Positions 1 to 8,974 of a stretch of DNA of 64,000 nt are shown piece by piece. Each line of letters opens with the position of its first letter. Within the stretch, counting starts at the first letter, position 1. The notes beneath the pieces are model-generated. The model was given only the letters and a program-made list of their open reading frames with translations. It was not told the origin of the DNA and searched no databases. Made by a program: the position numbers and the translations under genes. This stretch comes from CAZDWZ01 sp964509425 (GTDB lineage: Bacteria; Bdellovibrionota_C; UBA2361; SZUA-149; CAZDWZ01): positions 124,001-188,000 of the forward strand of contig CAZDWZ010000008.1 in assembly GCA_964509425.1 (NCBI GenBank), given 5' to 3'.

Positions 1-2955
1 GGAGTGAAATCGGAGGATTCCCTCGAATTCGTGGTCAAGGGAGCCATTCGAAAGATTCACCTTCAGGCCATCGATCTCCAAGGCCAAAAGCTCGCGAAAA
101 ACCTTAAGGTCATCGTCGAACGAGAAGAGTATCGAAACATCCTCGTGAAGCAGCCGAACGGCGTATTCAAATATGAATCGGCCAAGAAGTTGCTGCCGAT
201 CTCGGATACGGGTGTGGAGATTGGTGTTGACGGGAAGGAACTCGAACTCGACACTCAGACACCAGGAACCTATCTTCTCAGCGTGCGAGATGAGGCGAAA
301 GTTCTCTTAAACCAGATCCGCTATACCGTGATGGGTGAAGGGAATGAATCAATTAAGATCAACCGGAATGCGAATCTCGAGATCAAGCTTGATCGCGAAT
401 CCTACAAGCCGGGAGAAACCGCTGAACTCTCGATAAAAGCACCGTATGCCGGATTCGGAGTAATTACCATCGAGCGTGCTTCTGTGGTCTCGACCCAGTG
501 GTTCCGGATGGATGGGACGTCATCGGTGCAAACGCTGAGCGTTCCATCGTCAATCGTGGGGAACGCGTACATCACTGTTCTGCTCGCACGAGCGTGGGAG
601 TCGAAGGAAATTTATCTTCCTCCACTCAGCTTCGCCTCTGTTCCGCTGAGCATATCGGAGAACGAGTATCTCGCCCCACCCAAGATCGAGGTTCCGAAGC
701 TTGTCCGTCCGGGTGAGCAGGCGATAATTCGCTACAGCAGCGAAGAAGCGGGCTCGGTCATTCTCTACGCAGTCGACGAGGGTATTCTGCAGTTTGCAAA
801 ATATCGAACTCCCGACCCGCTGGCCGCGCTTCTCCCGAAACGGGCACTTGAAGTTGATACACGGACTGCGCTCGACATGGTGATGCCTGATTTCTCGATC
901 GTCCAGAGTGTACTGTCTCCGTCGGGCGATGCTGCCGCGGATCTTTCGAAATTCCAGAATCCATTCAAGAAACGTAATCGCCCGCCGCTTGCCATTTGGT
1001 CGGGTGTGAGAGCGCTCGAGAAGGGAAGTGGGGAGATAGCGTTGTCTGTGCCTGACTACTTCGATGGTGCGGTGAAAGTATTTGCATACTTCGTGGGAGA
1101 GAAAAAAGTTGGATTCTCACAATCCCGCACTGAGGTTCGGGGAGATTTTGTCCTGAAGCCGAACATGCCGACATTCGCGGCTCCGGGCGATCAGTTTGAT
1201 ATTACGGTCGAAGTAACTAATACGCAGAATGCGGAGCACGATGTGCAAGTTTCGCTTGAGACCGAAGGACTGGAGATCGTCGGTGAAGCGGTGCAAGCGA
1301 AAAAATTGAAGCCGTCCATCGGTGAAGTCGCCAAGTTCCGAGTGAAGGCAAAGGACAAGCTCGGTGAAACAAACGTTGGTTTCATGGCGACGAGCGGGTC
1401 ATTGACGAGACGATTGAATGAATCAATGTCCGTTCGGCCGGCGAGTCCGCTCATGAGAACGGTCAAGTTTGGAGCCTATGATCCCGAGAAGGCGAACGAT
1501 ACTCCGGATAAATCCGTGAGCGGTTTGAGAGAGATGTATCCGGAACTGCGGAAGGTGGAAGCGTCGGTCTCTCATTCACCCGGGATCTTTGTGGAGTCTC
1601 TCAATCAGTTCATGGAAAGCTATCCGTATGGATGTTCGGAGCAGCTCACCAGCAAAGGCTTTATTTGGATGCTTCTGCTTTCCTATTCCGAAGATCCGCA
1701 GCTTCAGAACGTGCTCCGCGGACGATTGGATAAACTCTTCCGTACGCTCGCGAGCCGTATGAACGGTAGCGGAGGCATCGGCTATTGGCGAAGAGCCGAC
1801 GGAACCGATTCTTTCGTCTCCGTGTATGCCGATCACCTTGTGATTGATGCAGCAGAGAAGGGATTCCCGCCTCCGGTATGGATGATGGATTCCATCCGCG
1901 AGTATCTGAAAGAGTCGAGCAAGGAAAACCGGTTTGAGCTGAGTGAGCTCTTCACGCAGGCCTATGCATTGTATCTCCGCGCTCGTCTCGGAGAAGTCGT
2001 CACGCAGGAGCTTACTTCGATGCTCGGAAGACTCGAGGCCGTTCCGAATGTGCATTGGAAAGGAACCGCGCTCAGCTGGCTCGTCGGATCGACCTATTCA
2101 CTCCTGCGAATGGACGAGATAGCGAAGAAATACATCGTTGATTCGCCGGCTACGAATTATTCGCAGCTCCCGTTTCCAATGAGTAACCAAACATTGAACG
2201 CCGGGCTCATCTCGTATTTGAAGATTCGGCATTTTGGAGGAACGCTTACAAAAGACGTGACCTTCTCGCTTCTCAATCGCCTCGAACACGGTGCTCCTGA
2301 TTCTTTGAGTGCGGCATCAATGGCGCTCGGGCTCCTCGGGGGAAATCCGAAGCCGGGTGGGCCGAATGACTTGAGCATCAAGGCGGGCGAGCTCACTCTT
2401 CCGCTTATCGGGAACACCATCTACAAAACGGATGTTCCGTTTGGAACAACGGGGCTCCTGTATTCAGGCGATAAGTCAAACTTCTTCTTTTACAGCTTGG
2501 TGGAGAATGGTTTCGATAAAAAACCGGCAAAGCAGGGAAGCCGCACGCAAGGCGTATTTCTCGCGCGAGATGTCCTTGATGACAAAGGACAAAGTGTCTC
2601 GAAGCTTAAAATGGGAGAGACCTATCGAGTTGTCCTTCGGATTGAGTCGAACACAGACATCAAAGACTTCGCGATTCAAGATCTCCTTCCAGCGGGCTTT
2701 GAGCCTGATCTCGAGGCACTGAAGGACCGGCGCTCGGTTGGGAATGAATCGAATGCGTGGGCCTGCGAGAACGTTGATGTTCGAGACGACCGCCTTATCC
2801 TCTTTGGCGATTCGAACGGTGCGCAAAAAGTGTTCTCCTATCCGGTGAAGCCTACTGTTCGCGGCGAGTTTGTCTGGCCGGGAGTTTATGGTGAAGCAAT
2901 GTATGATCCAAGAGTCTACGCGTGGGAGAATTCTTCACCGGTTACGGTCGAGTGA
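1..2955 (+). CDS. Bacterial alpha-2-macroglobulin family protein, 3' part (5' end outside window)
   Basis: Only the C-terminal ~980 residues are present; the reading frame is open to the window edge, so the GTG at position 4 is probably internal. The thioester motif CSEQ lies at nt 1633-1644 inside YPYGCSEQL, the hallmark of the thioester domain that covalently traps attacking proteases; alpha-helical toroid sequence follows, and the end is beta-rich like the receptor-binding-type domain. Family members of this class (YfhM-like) are periplasmic, inner-membrane-anchored lipoproteins thought to protect a breached envelope. The next gene is pbpC, the classic partner that repairs peptidoglycan, and the two overlap at a GTGA. 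The lipoprotein signal would lie upstream of the window and cannot be checked. Confidence 0.93.
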   Translation, partial: GVKSEDSLEFVVKGAIRKIHLQAIDLQGQKLAKNLKVIVEREEYRNILVKQPNGVFKYESAKKLLPISDTGVEIGVDGKELELDTQTPGTYLLSVRDEAKVLLNQIRYTVMGEGNESIKINRNANLEIKLDRESYKPGETAELSIKAPYAGFGVITIERASVVSTQWFRMDGTSSVQTLSVPSSIVGNAYITVLLARAWESKEIYLPPLSFASVPLSISENEYLAPPKIEVPKLVRPGEQAIIRYSSEEAGSVILYAVDEGILQFAKYRTPDPLAALLPKRALEVDTRTALDMVMPDFSIVQSVLSPSGDAAADLSKFQNPFKKRNRPPLAIWSGVRALEKGSGEIALSVPDYFDGAVKVFAYFVGEKKVGFSQSRTEVRGDFVLKPNMPTFAAPGDQFDITVEVTNTQNAEHDVQVSLETEGLEIVGEAVQAKKLKPSIGEVAKFRVKAKDKLGETNVGFMATSGSLTRRLNESMSVRPASPLMRTVKFGAYDPEKANDTPDKSVSGLREMYPELRKVEASVSHSPGIFVESLNQFMESYPYGCSEQLTSKGFIWMLLLSYSEDPQLQNVLRGRLDKLFRTLASRMNGSGGIGYWRRADGTDSFVSVYADHLVIDAAEKGFPPPVWMMDSIREYLKESSKENRFELSELFTQAYALYLRARLGEVVTQELTSMLGRLEAVPNVHWKGTALSWLVGSTYSLLRMDEIAKKYIVDSPATNYSQLPFPMSNQTLNAGLISYLKIRHFGGTLTKDVTFSLLNRLEHGAPDSLSAASMALGLLGGNPKPGGPNDLSIKAGELTLPLIGNTIYKTDVPFGTTGLLYSGDKSNFFFYSLVENGFDKKPAKQGSRTQGVFLARDVLDDKGQSVSKLKMGETYRVVLRIESNTDIKDFAIQDLLPAGFEPDLEALKDRRSVGNESNAWACENVDVRDDRLILFGDSNGAQKVFSYPVKPTVRGEFVWPGVYGEAMYDPRVYAWENSSPVTVE

Positions 2956-5165
2956 GGTTAATCGTGAAGCGGCGTCCTTTCAAACTGATCGTCTTTGGGC
3001 TTGGGCTCCTCGCGGTGCTTTGGATACTGCCGGAGCTCGGTTCACCGATCCGTGTGTATGAAGGGAAGGGGTACTCACGGATCACGTTTGATCGGCGCGA
3101 AAGACCGTTGGATGTGCAGATTGCTCCTGATGGGCGATATCGAAGTCCCGTAAAGCTTTCGGCGATTCCGGAAGACTGCATCGACGCCGCGATGTTTTTT
3201 GAAGATCAATACTTTTATCGCCATCCGGGAGTAAATCCCTTCTCCATGATTCGTGCGTTTCTCTCGACATTCGGCGAGAAGAGGGTCGGCGGTTCCACGC
3301 TGACGATGCAACTAGTCCGCTTGAGAACCGGCGTGAACACGAAAGGTGTTCAGGGGAAGTTGCGCCAAATGTGGGATGCGCTTGTTCTTGAGCGGTCATT
3401 ATCGAAGAGAGAGATTCTTGAAGGATATTTCACGTTTGCGCCCTACGGGGGCGGTATCGAAGGCATTGCAGCCGCAAGCGCGATTTACTTTGCCAAGACG
3501 CCTGACAAGCTGACGCGCGCAGAATGCGCAGGTCTTGCAGTTTTGCCTCAGTCACCGGCAAGTCGATCCGGATTTCGGGGACCCGACTTTCAGAAGGCCT
3601 ACGAACGGCTGGCTGGAAAGCTTGGCATTCCGCACAACGAACGCTCCATCAACTTTCCCGACCGCGATTCGCTCTCGCCACCCCACTATGCCCGCCATCT
3701 CACCCATCGCGTTCTCTCGGCGGGTGGTGTGGCGCTGACGACCGTCGATCGAGACACCCAAGAAGATCTCGAACGGGTTGTTGACGGATACGTGAACGGT
3801 CAGAGCGGACTCGGATTGAAAAATGCCTCGGTGCTCGTAGCCGACGGTGCGAGCGGCGAGATCCTGGCGTATGTCGGGTCGCGAGATTACGCCGACTTTG
3901 AGATTCAGGGGTTCGTCGACGGCGTTTTTGGAAAGCGCTCCCCAGGATCGCTTTTAAAACCCTTTGTCTACGGAAAGGCGATCGACGAGGGTGTTATCAT
4001 TCCTGACAGCATTCTCGCAGACATCCCGATAAAGCTCGCCTCCTATGAACCTGAGAATTTTGAACAGAATTTTCTGGGATTGATTCCTGCGCGAGAAGCG
4101 CTCGTGAAGAGCCGAAATATCCCTGCGCTCCTTTTGAACTCGCAGCTTCAGGGGGATGGGTTGTATACGCTGCTTTCCCGAGGGGGAGTGAGCTTGAGCA
4201 GGAGCGCCGACTTCTACGGCTCTGCGGTGGTCCTCGGGGGGATTGAGATAACTCTTTTTGACGCGGTAAGACTCTACACCGCCCTCGTCTCGCGGGGTGA
4301 AGCGGTTCCTCTCCATGCTGTTCGCCTTTCGGGAGAAAGTCCGCGAGCGGAGGCGACCAGGCTTTTCTCCGCGGAGAGCGCCTACCTGACTCGAGATATG
4401 TTGAGGTCAAACCCGGCGCCGAATGGATTCGGCCTCAAGAACGTAGCTTGGAAAACTGGAACTTCAAGCGGAGGCCGGGACGCGTGGGCGGTCGGAGTTC
4501 TCGGGAACATCGTTGTGGGCGTTTGGTTGGGAAATTTCGACGGAACCCCAAATGCAAACTTCATCGGACGGGATCTCGCGGGTCCGCTCCTTTTCCTCGC
4601 GCTCCAGCGGCTCTGGGAATCGCCGGCGACCCGGCTTCCCATAAGGACGGATACGTCGGGATCACGACTCAATCTTAAGCATGTGGAACTCTGTCCGGAG
4701 TCCGGTATGCTTCGTTCTGATCGGTGCCCCCATGCCAAGCAGGCGCTGATGATTCCGGGGGTCTCACCAATTCGAACTTGTAATGTTCACCGGGAAACTG
4801 AGCATGACCCCCCGATATACCCGTCTGAGGTGACTGCTCACCTCGTAAACGCCGGTTTAAAGCTCGGAGTCGCGGCGGAAAGGCGGAGTGATTTCGAGAA
4901 GATTCCGCCGAGAATCATCTCCCCAGAGGAGGGTGTCGAATATCGGGTCCAATTTGGGATGGAGCCGGAAATCGAGTTTCGAGCAAATGTGGACGGAGAA
5001 GCACGGAAGCTATTCTGGTATATCGACGGCACCCTCCTTGGGGAAACCGACCCCAGCCGCTCGTTCTTCTGGAGGGCGAGACCGGGAAGTTTTGTCGTCC
5101 GGGCCGTCGATTCCCTCGGGGCGAGCGATGCCGTGCGCATCCGAGTGCAGGCCCAGGAGAACTAG
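2952..5165 (+). CDS. pbpC: Penicillin-binding protein 1C (bifunctional glycosyltransferase/transpeptidase)
   Basis: Class A PBP that polymerises lipid II and has a transpeptidase domain. A short cytoplasmic tail and one membrane segment (LIVFGLGLLAVLW) come first, then a GT51 domain with EDQYFYRHPG and GGSTLTMQL motifs, then a transpeptidase with SLLK (Ser about residue 333 from GTG 2952), SRN and KTGT (Lys about residue 501), and a C-terminal BiPBP-type beta domain starting near PRIISPEEG. I place the start at GTG 2952, overlapping the upstream stop as GTGA; GTG 2964 or GTG 2922 are alternatives in the same frame. Linkage to the alpha-2-macroglobulin is the standard arrangement and implies joint transcription. 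About 737 residues, a normal length for PBP1C. Confidence 0.95.
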   Translation: MRLIVKRRPFKLIVFGLGLLAVLWILPELGSPIRVYEGKGYSRITFDRRERPLDVQIAPDGRYRSPVKLSAIPEDCIDAAMFFEDQYFYRHPGVNPFSMIRAFLSTFGEKRVGGSTLTMQLVRLRTGVNTKGVQGKLRQMWDALVLERSLSKREILEGYFTFAPYGGGIEGIAAASAIYFAKTPDKLTRAECAGLAVLPQSPASRSGFRGPDFQKAYERLAGKLGIPHNERSINFPDRDSLSPPHYARHLTHRVLSAGGVALTTVDRDTQEDLERVVDGYVNGQSGLGLKNASVLVADGASGEILAYVGSRDYADFEIQGFVDGVFGKRSPGSLLKPFVYGKAIDEGVIIPDSILADIPIKLASYEPENFEQNFLGLIPAREALVKSRNIPALLLNSQLQGDGLYTLLSRGGVSLSRSADFYGSAVVLGGIEITLFDAVRLYTALVSRGEAVPLHAVRLSGESPRAEATRLFSAESAYLTRDMLRSNPAPNGFGLKNVAWKTGTSSGGRDAWAVGVLGNIVVGVWLGNFDGTPNANFIGRDLAGPLLFLALQRLWESPATRLPIRTDTSGSRLNLKHVELCPESGMLRSDRCPHAKQALMIPGVSPIRTCNVHRETEHDPPIYPSEVTAHLVNAGLKLGVAAERRSDFEKIPPRIISPEEGVEYRVQFGMEPEIEFRANVDGEARKLFWYIDGTLLGETDPSRSFFWRARPGSFVVRAVDSLGASDAVRIRVQAQEN

Positions 5166-5432
5166 TGCTGGGGTCTTTTTAGGGATCTTTTCGTTGAAAG
5201 AGCGGCTGCGGCGCTTCCACCTTCGCTAAAGCTACGGTGGACACGCATTTACCGGTAGTAAACTCCGCTCCTCGCCGCTCGCTCGCCTCGACCTCCGTCA
5301 AAATACTCCACCACTGGAGAATTATGGGGCTTTTCATTTCCGGGAATGATGATAATTCATGGAAAAACCTCGCCGGCTGATTGAATCATTTTGGATTCGT
5401 CGCTTCCGGCCTTCTTGAATCTGGAAGAAAAA
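5166..5432. other. Intergenic region with weak hairpins
   Basis: About 270 nt without a gene. It holds an imperfect hairpin with CCACC/GGTGG arms (about 5218-5241), which resembles debris of dispersed palindromic repeats, and a small CTCCA-CCAC-TGGAG hairpin at 5306-5319. No T-rich tail typical of an intrinsic terminator is evident, so the end of the pbpC transcript is not located. Confidence 0.3.
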
Positions 5433-5810
5433 ATGTTGCTTGTAAAAACAAGGCTTGGATCGAGTCCAATTCATGGCCTTGGGTTGTTCGCCGATCAGTT
5501 TATCCCAAACGGCACTTCAATTTGGCAGCCGCACGAAACATTCGATGTGCACTTTGATCAGGACACATTCGAGAGTCTGCCGGAGCTCACTCGAAGTCAG
5601 ATATCTCACTATCTCTATCGCTGTGTGGACTCCGGACAATACGTGCTTTGCGCAGACGACGCGCGATTCATGAATCACTCCGAGAAGCCAAATACTGTGA
5701 ACGGGCGATCGGGGCACACCGTAGCGTGCCGCGATATCGCCCCGGGTGAGGAGCTCACTTGTGATTATTTCACATTTGATCTCGACGCCGATCCGAACAT
5801 GCGTAAGTAA
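5433..5810 (+). CDS. Small SET-domain protein (putative lysine methyltransferase)
   Basis: A 125-residue protein consisting of little beyond a SET domain. Diagnostic motifs are GLGLFAD near residues 15-21, NHSEKPN at 81-87 (the NHS-PN pseudoknot motif that binds S-adenosylmethionine) and GEELTCDYF at 105-113 (the GEELTxDY substrate/cofactor motif). No pre-SET or zinc-binding post-SET cysteines are visible. The start at ATG 5433 is preceded by a GGAAGAAA purine run; a TTG at 5391 would extend it but lacks a good ribosome site. It stands alone between pbpC and the HEAT-like genes. Bacterial SET proteins of this size are common in environmental genomes; the substrate is unknown. Confidence 0.8.
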   Translation: MLLVKTRLGSSPIHGLGLFADQFIPNGTSIWQPHETFDVHFDQDTFESLPELTRSQISHYLYRCVDSGQYVLCADDARFMNHSEKPNTVNGRSGHTVACRDIAPGEELTCDYFTFDLDADPNMRK

Positions 5811-5817
5811 TTCCGCG

Positions 5818-6588
5818 CTACTCTGGGATTAACCGGAGTGCGGCATCGGCGGCGGCTCGCACTGTCGGATCTTGAGTCGTTCGACTGAGTTCCGCGAGCC
5901 TGGTCCTCGCCGTCGCCCGGTGCGCCGCGGTCAAACTATTTCCCATGGACCCCAAGATCTGAGCGGTCTCTCGCTGAATTCTGGTATCGGTTCGCTGCAA
6001 GAGTGCGAGAAGCTGAGGAACGACGTTCGCATTGAGTCTGGCTCTTCGGGTCGGAAAATTCTGAACCACGAGGCGGACGGCCGGGAGTGCGTTTCGAACC
6101 GTCGCATCGCTGGTTTCGGCGGTCAGATTAGGATTTGCCGGTGCGTCCCCGTCATCTTGAACGCAACTCGAATCGTCGTCGGAGGAAGCGTCCGGCGCGC
6201 ATAAAACCTCGTCGGCATCATCGAGGACGTCGAGTAACCAGAGGCGATTCGCCTCCTCTGCCTCGGGTGTCACGGCGATGGTTTCTTCGATCGCCGGACA
6301 AAGAGACTTAATGGTGTCGTCAATCGCGATGGTGATTTCCGAGATGGATGGATACACGTATTCGAGCACCTCAGCTTCGACCGGCCATGTTTTTAGTAGA
6401 AGCGGAGATTCCTCCGGGCTTGGGGTCGTGTGAGTAACATCGGTGATTGGTGCTGTGTAATAGACCTCGGCATTTGGCGCTGTGAGATGAACGTCGGCCG
6501 CCGGAGCGGCAAGGGCACTGCCGGAGAAGGCTGTACCGGAAACGATTGCGATTGAGAGAAGTGAAAACCCTACTCTGTCGATTGCCAT
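5818..6588 (-). CDS. Secreted HEAT-repeat-like protein, paralogue A
   Basis: A 256-residue protein with a clear Sec signal peptide (hydrophobic stretch ending near ALAAPAA). A Thr/Pro/acidic low-complexity region follows (about residues 25-150), then a helical C-terminal domain (about 155-256) built from HEAT/armadillo-like units with the landmark PTRRARLNANVVPQLLALL. The whole architecture, including the segment EEANRLW and the cysteine-flanked acidic stretch, is repeated in the next gene upstream (6732-7565), so the two are tandem duplicates. It is probably exported and may act as a protein-binding module; no enzymatic motif is seen. Its 3' end lies 7 nt from the end of the convergent SET gene. 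Confidence 0.7.
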   Translation of the reverse strand: MAIDRVGFSLLSIAIVSGTAFSGSALAAPAADVHLTAPNAEVYYTAPITDVTHTTPSPEESPLLLKTWPVEAEVLEYVYPSISEITIAIDDTIKSLCPAIEETIAVTPEAEEANRLWLLDVLDDADEVLCAPDASSDDDSSCVQDDGDAPANPNLTAETSDATVRNALPAVRLVVQNFPTRRARLNANVVPQLLALLQRTDTRIQRETAQILGSMGNSLTAAHRATARTRLAELSRTTQDPTVRAAADAALRLIPE

Positions 6589-6731
6589 GGGCGGAATCCC
6601 TCGAAAACCTTCCGTTAATAATCTCTTGATTTCAGAGTTATTTACGAAAGGCTCGAGGCGACTCTAACAAGTACCGAGTTATTTTCTGTCCATTTAGTAA
6701 CCGCTCGGCCCTGGCCCGAGCGTAAGGTCTT

Positions 6732-7565
6732 CTATTTCTTCGGTTCCGGGATTTTCTTCAAGGCCGAATCAATCGCTGTCACGAGTGTTTTGTTATCCGG
6801 ATTTGCCTTCTTCAAAGCCTCCAGCTTCTTTCTTGCCTCAGCTTTGCCTTCGTCCGTGAGGTCCGAACCCATAATCTCCAGGACTTCGATGGCTCTCAGG
6901 AGCAGCTTCTCATTCTTCCTGTCGAGGAGCGCAATTATCTGTGGGATCACGTTTTTGTTCAATCGGGCCCGTCTCGCCGGGAAGTTTTGTATGAGAGATT
7001 TAACTGCCGGAAGAGCCAAAATAACGGTTTGATCTTCAGTTTTATCGCTCAGATTCGGATTCGCGGGTGCCTCGTTCTCTTCGTCTCTCGGGGCGCAAAA
7101 TCGCTCGGATCCTTCATCGTCAGGCGAGGTGCATACATCTTCTTCGTCGTCGCTCAACACTGCAAGAATCCAAAGTCGATTCGCCTCTTCAAGCTCGGCA
7201 CTTGGAGTCTCCAATTCTTCTGAGTCGCGGCAGATTGACTCGATGACAATATCTATATCGTCAATCGTTGGTGTTGTTTCCACGGTGGGAGTGATGATGT
7301 CTATCGGATACGGGTCGAAGGTCCAATAGTTCTCGACTGCCGGAGTTATAGTGATCGGAGCATCGGTGCTCTGAATGTCAACGAATGCCGGTGCCGCGAT
7401 GATGTCAAACGTGTTCGAATATTCGATGTATGTTGTCACCCAAGATGTAACATCAACAGCGGGGACGGCGTAGTTGTAGGCGTACATATCGTATGAGGCG
7501 GGAGCCGCATGGGCGGTACCGGCCAACAAGGAAAGCGAGAGGATTCCGAGCGCAGAATATTTCAT
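6732..7565 (-). CDS. Secreted HEAT-repeat-like protein, paralogue B
   Basis: A 277-residue paralogue of the 5818-6588 product. It has a signal peptide ending near GTAHAAPA, a long central region rich in Asp, Thr, Ile, Pro and Tyr (about residues 22-160) and a C-terminal HEAT-like domain with the shared block PARRARLNKNVIPQIIALLD. Shared landmarks are EEANRLW, the acidic region with paired cysteines, and NPNL before the helical domain. The central region is less conserved than the C-terminal domain, which suggests that the helical module carries the conserved job. The 143-nt gap between the copies allows separate promoters. Function unknown. Confidence 0.7.
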   Translation of the reverse strand: MKYSALGILSLSLLAGTAHAAPASYDMYAYNYAVPAVDVTSWVTTYIEYSNTFDIIAAPAFVDIQSTDAPITITPAVENYWTFDPYPIDIITPTVETTPTIDDIDIVIESICRDSEELETPSAELEEANRLWILAVLSDDEEDVCTSPDDEGSERFCAPRDEENEAPANPNLSDKTEDQTVILALPAVKSLIQNFPARRARLNKNVIPQIIALLDRKNEKLLLRAIEVLEIMGSDLTDEGKAEARKKLEALKKANPDNKTLVTAIDSALKKIPEPKK

Positions 7566-7871
7566 AGTCGATATAACCTAAGGAAACTGCATTTTGTGAA
7601 CCTGCTTGCGCCACAACCTGCCCGGCAAAGCCGAGCCGGCGTTGAAAACCGAGAGCGAGCAGCAAGTCATTGATCTTCGGTGTTATGAACGCCGGTGACC
7701 GTCTTGAACTTCACAATTTTATTGAACTTCGAGACAACTTTGTTAAGTTAGTGATCAAATTGCAATCAGCGCGCAGCCTTGTTGAGGTCATCGTTTGAAA
7801 TTGCTAGTTATTCCGGGGCGGCACTCCCGGAGTCGTCTGAGCTTGTCGCTCAACTCTTGAAGGAGAGCCGT
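7566..7871. promoter_or_regulatory. Divergent intergenic region with direct repeats TTGAACTTC
   Basis: This 306-nt gap separates the minus-strand HEAT gene from the plus-strand binding-protein gene, so it must hold promoters for both. Two identical 9-mers, TTGAACTTC, lie at 7704-7712 and 7723-7731 (19 nt apart), followed by an AT-rich stretch, and could be a binding site for a regulator. A CCGGC/GCCGG hairpin sits at 7622-7639. Nothing here looks like a gene. Confidence 0.3.
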
Positions 7872-8966
7872 GTGAATCAAAAGCTTCTTCTCTCTTCGTT
7901 TCTTTTCTTCTTTTCGACTTTTTTCCCTTTCCAGGCCTTATCCGAAGAATTTCGCCTTGGGACTACGCTTTCGTTGACCGGCGCTTATTCCACTTATGGA
8001 CGGCAGGCAAAGCAGGGTATCGAGCTTGCCGTAGAGGAGGCGAATGCAGCGGGCGGAATCGGCGGGAAGCAGATAAAGCTGATTGTCGAGGATTTCGGCA
8101 CACTCGATTTAAAGCGGGCGGTCACCGCTGCTCAGAAGCTGATGTTTGTCGACAAAGTCGACCTCCTGCTTCCGTTGATTATCGAAGATTCAGAGGTCAT
8201 CGTGCCGCTTTCCACGAGAAAGCCGATGTTTACAATGGCGGTCGGTTGCGGAGCACGGAAGTGCGGAAGCGCCGTGGGGCCATTTCATGTCCGGGCGCCC
8301 TCCTCGCATGACACCATCATCGAGCGTCTCGTTGGCTATTCAGTTCGAGAACAACGCAAGCACTCGTGTGTAATTGCTGCGGAGTCCACCTATTTTGCCG
8401 CGTATGGAGAGTATATCGCCGAGCTCGCGAAGAAAGCGGGACAAAAAGTTACCTACACAACGGTGCCGCTCAGTAACTCGGAGGATTATCGAGAGATCGC
8501 GACGAAGTTCAAACACGAGAAGTGCGACGCGGTGTTTGCCTGGATTCCGATGGGATCGGTGGGAGGCTTTTTCCGGAGGCTCCGGGAAAACGGTTCTCAA
8601 GCGAAGATTTTCAGCATCGTCGAAACGGATGATCCGGGCGTTCTCAAAGCTGCGGGAGACGCCGCTGAAGGAGTTATTTTTGCGCGGTTCTCACTCGGAA
8701 CGCCGGAGTTTCAAGCGAAATATCAGAAGCGATTCTCCGAGGCGCCATCGAGACCGGCGGTTCCAGCGTACGACGGAGTACGTCTTCTCCTCGAGCTTGC
8801 GGCAAAAGTCGGGACGAATCCCGAGACTCTTCGGGCGGCGATACTAAAGGTCACTGATCATCCGGCCACAAACGGCGTGCTGACCTTCACCCCAGAAGGG
8901 GAACGTCTCGGCGAGGCTGTCGAGTTGATGCGCATCGAGAAGGGCGCTCCGGTTCCGGCGCAGTAG
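7872..8966 (+). CDS. ABC transporter substrate-binding protein, branched-chain amino acid/amide type
   Basis: Periplasmic type I binding protein of the LivJ/Peripla_BP_6 family. From GTG 7872 it has a signal peptide (LLLSSFLFFFSTFFPFQALS) and then the family signature FRLGTTLSLTGAYSTYG followed by GIELAVEEANAAGGIGGK. GTG 7872 is preferred because AAGGAGAG lies just upstream and the signal peptide begins there; an upstream TTG at 7779 would only add a non-hydrophobic extension. About 364 residues is usual. No permease or ATPase genes of the transporter are next to it, so it is an orphan binding protein whose ligand cannot be told from sequence. Confidence 0.88.
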   Translation: MNQKLLLSSFLFFFSTFFPFQALSEEFRLGTTLSLTGAYSTYGRQAKQGIELAVEEANAAGGIGGKQIKLIVEDFGTLDLKRAVTAAQKLMFVDKVDLLLPLIIEDSEVIVPLSTRKPMFTMAVGCGARKCGSAVGPFHVRAPSSHDTIIERLVGYSVREQRKHSCVIAAESTYFAAYGEYIAELAKKAGQKVTYTTVPLSNSEDYREIATKFKHEKCDAVFAWIPMGSVGGFFRRLRENGSQAKIFSIVETDDPGVLKAAGDAAEGVIFARFSLGTPEFQAKYQKRFSEAPSRPAVPAYDGVRLLLELAAKVGTNPETLRAAILKVTDHPATNGVLTFTPEGERLGEAVELMRIEKGAPVPAQ

Positions 8967-8974
8967 CCGGGCCA

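Noticed and set aside
1576..2055. 159-codon minus-strand frame within the alpha-2-macroglobulin gene
   Set aside because: Antisense to the thioester-domain coding region; no ribosome site and no motif.
1..5165. Alpha-2-macroglobulin next to pbpC as a novel system
   Set aside because: This pairing is the well-known envelope-defence arrangement of many diderm bacteria.
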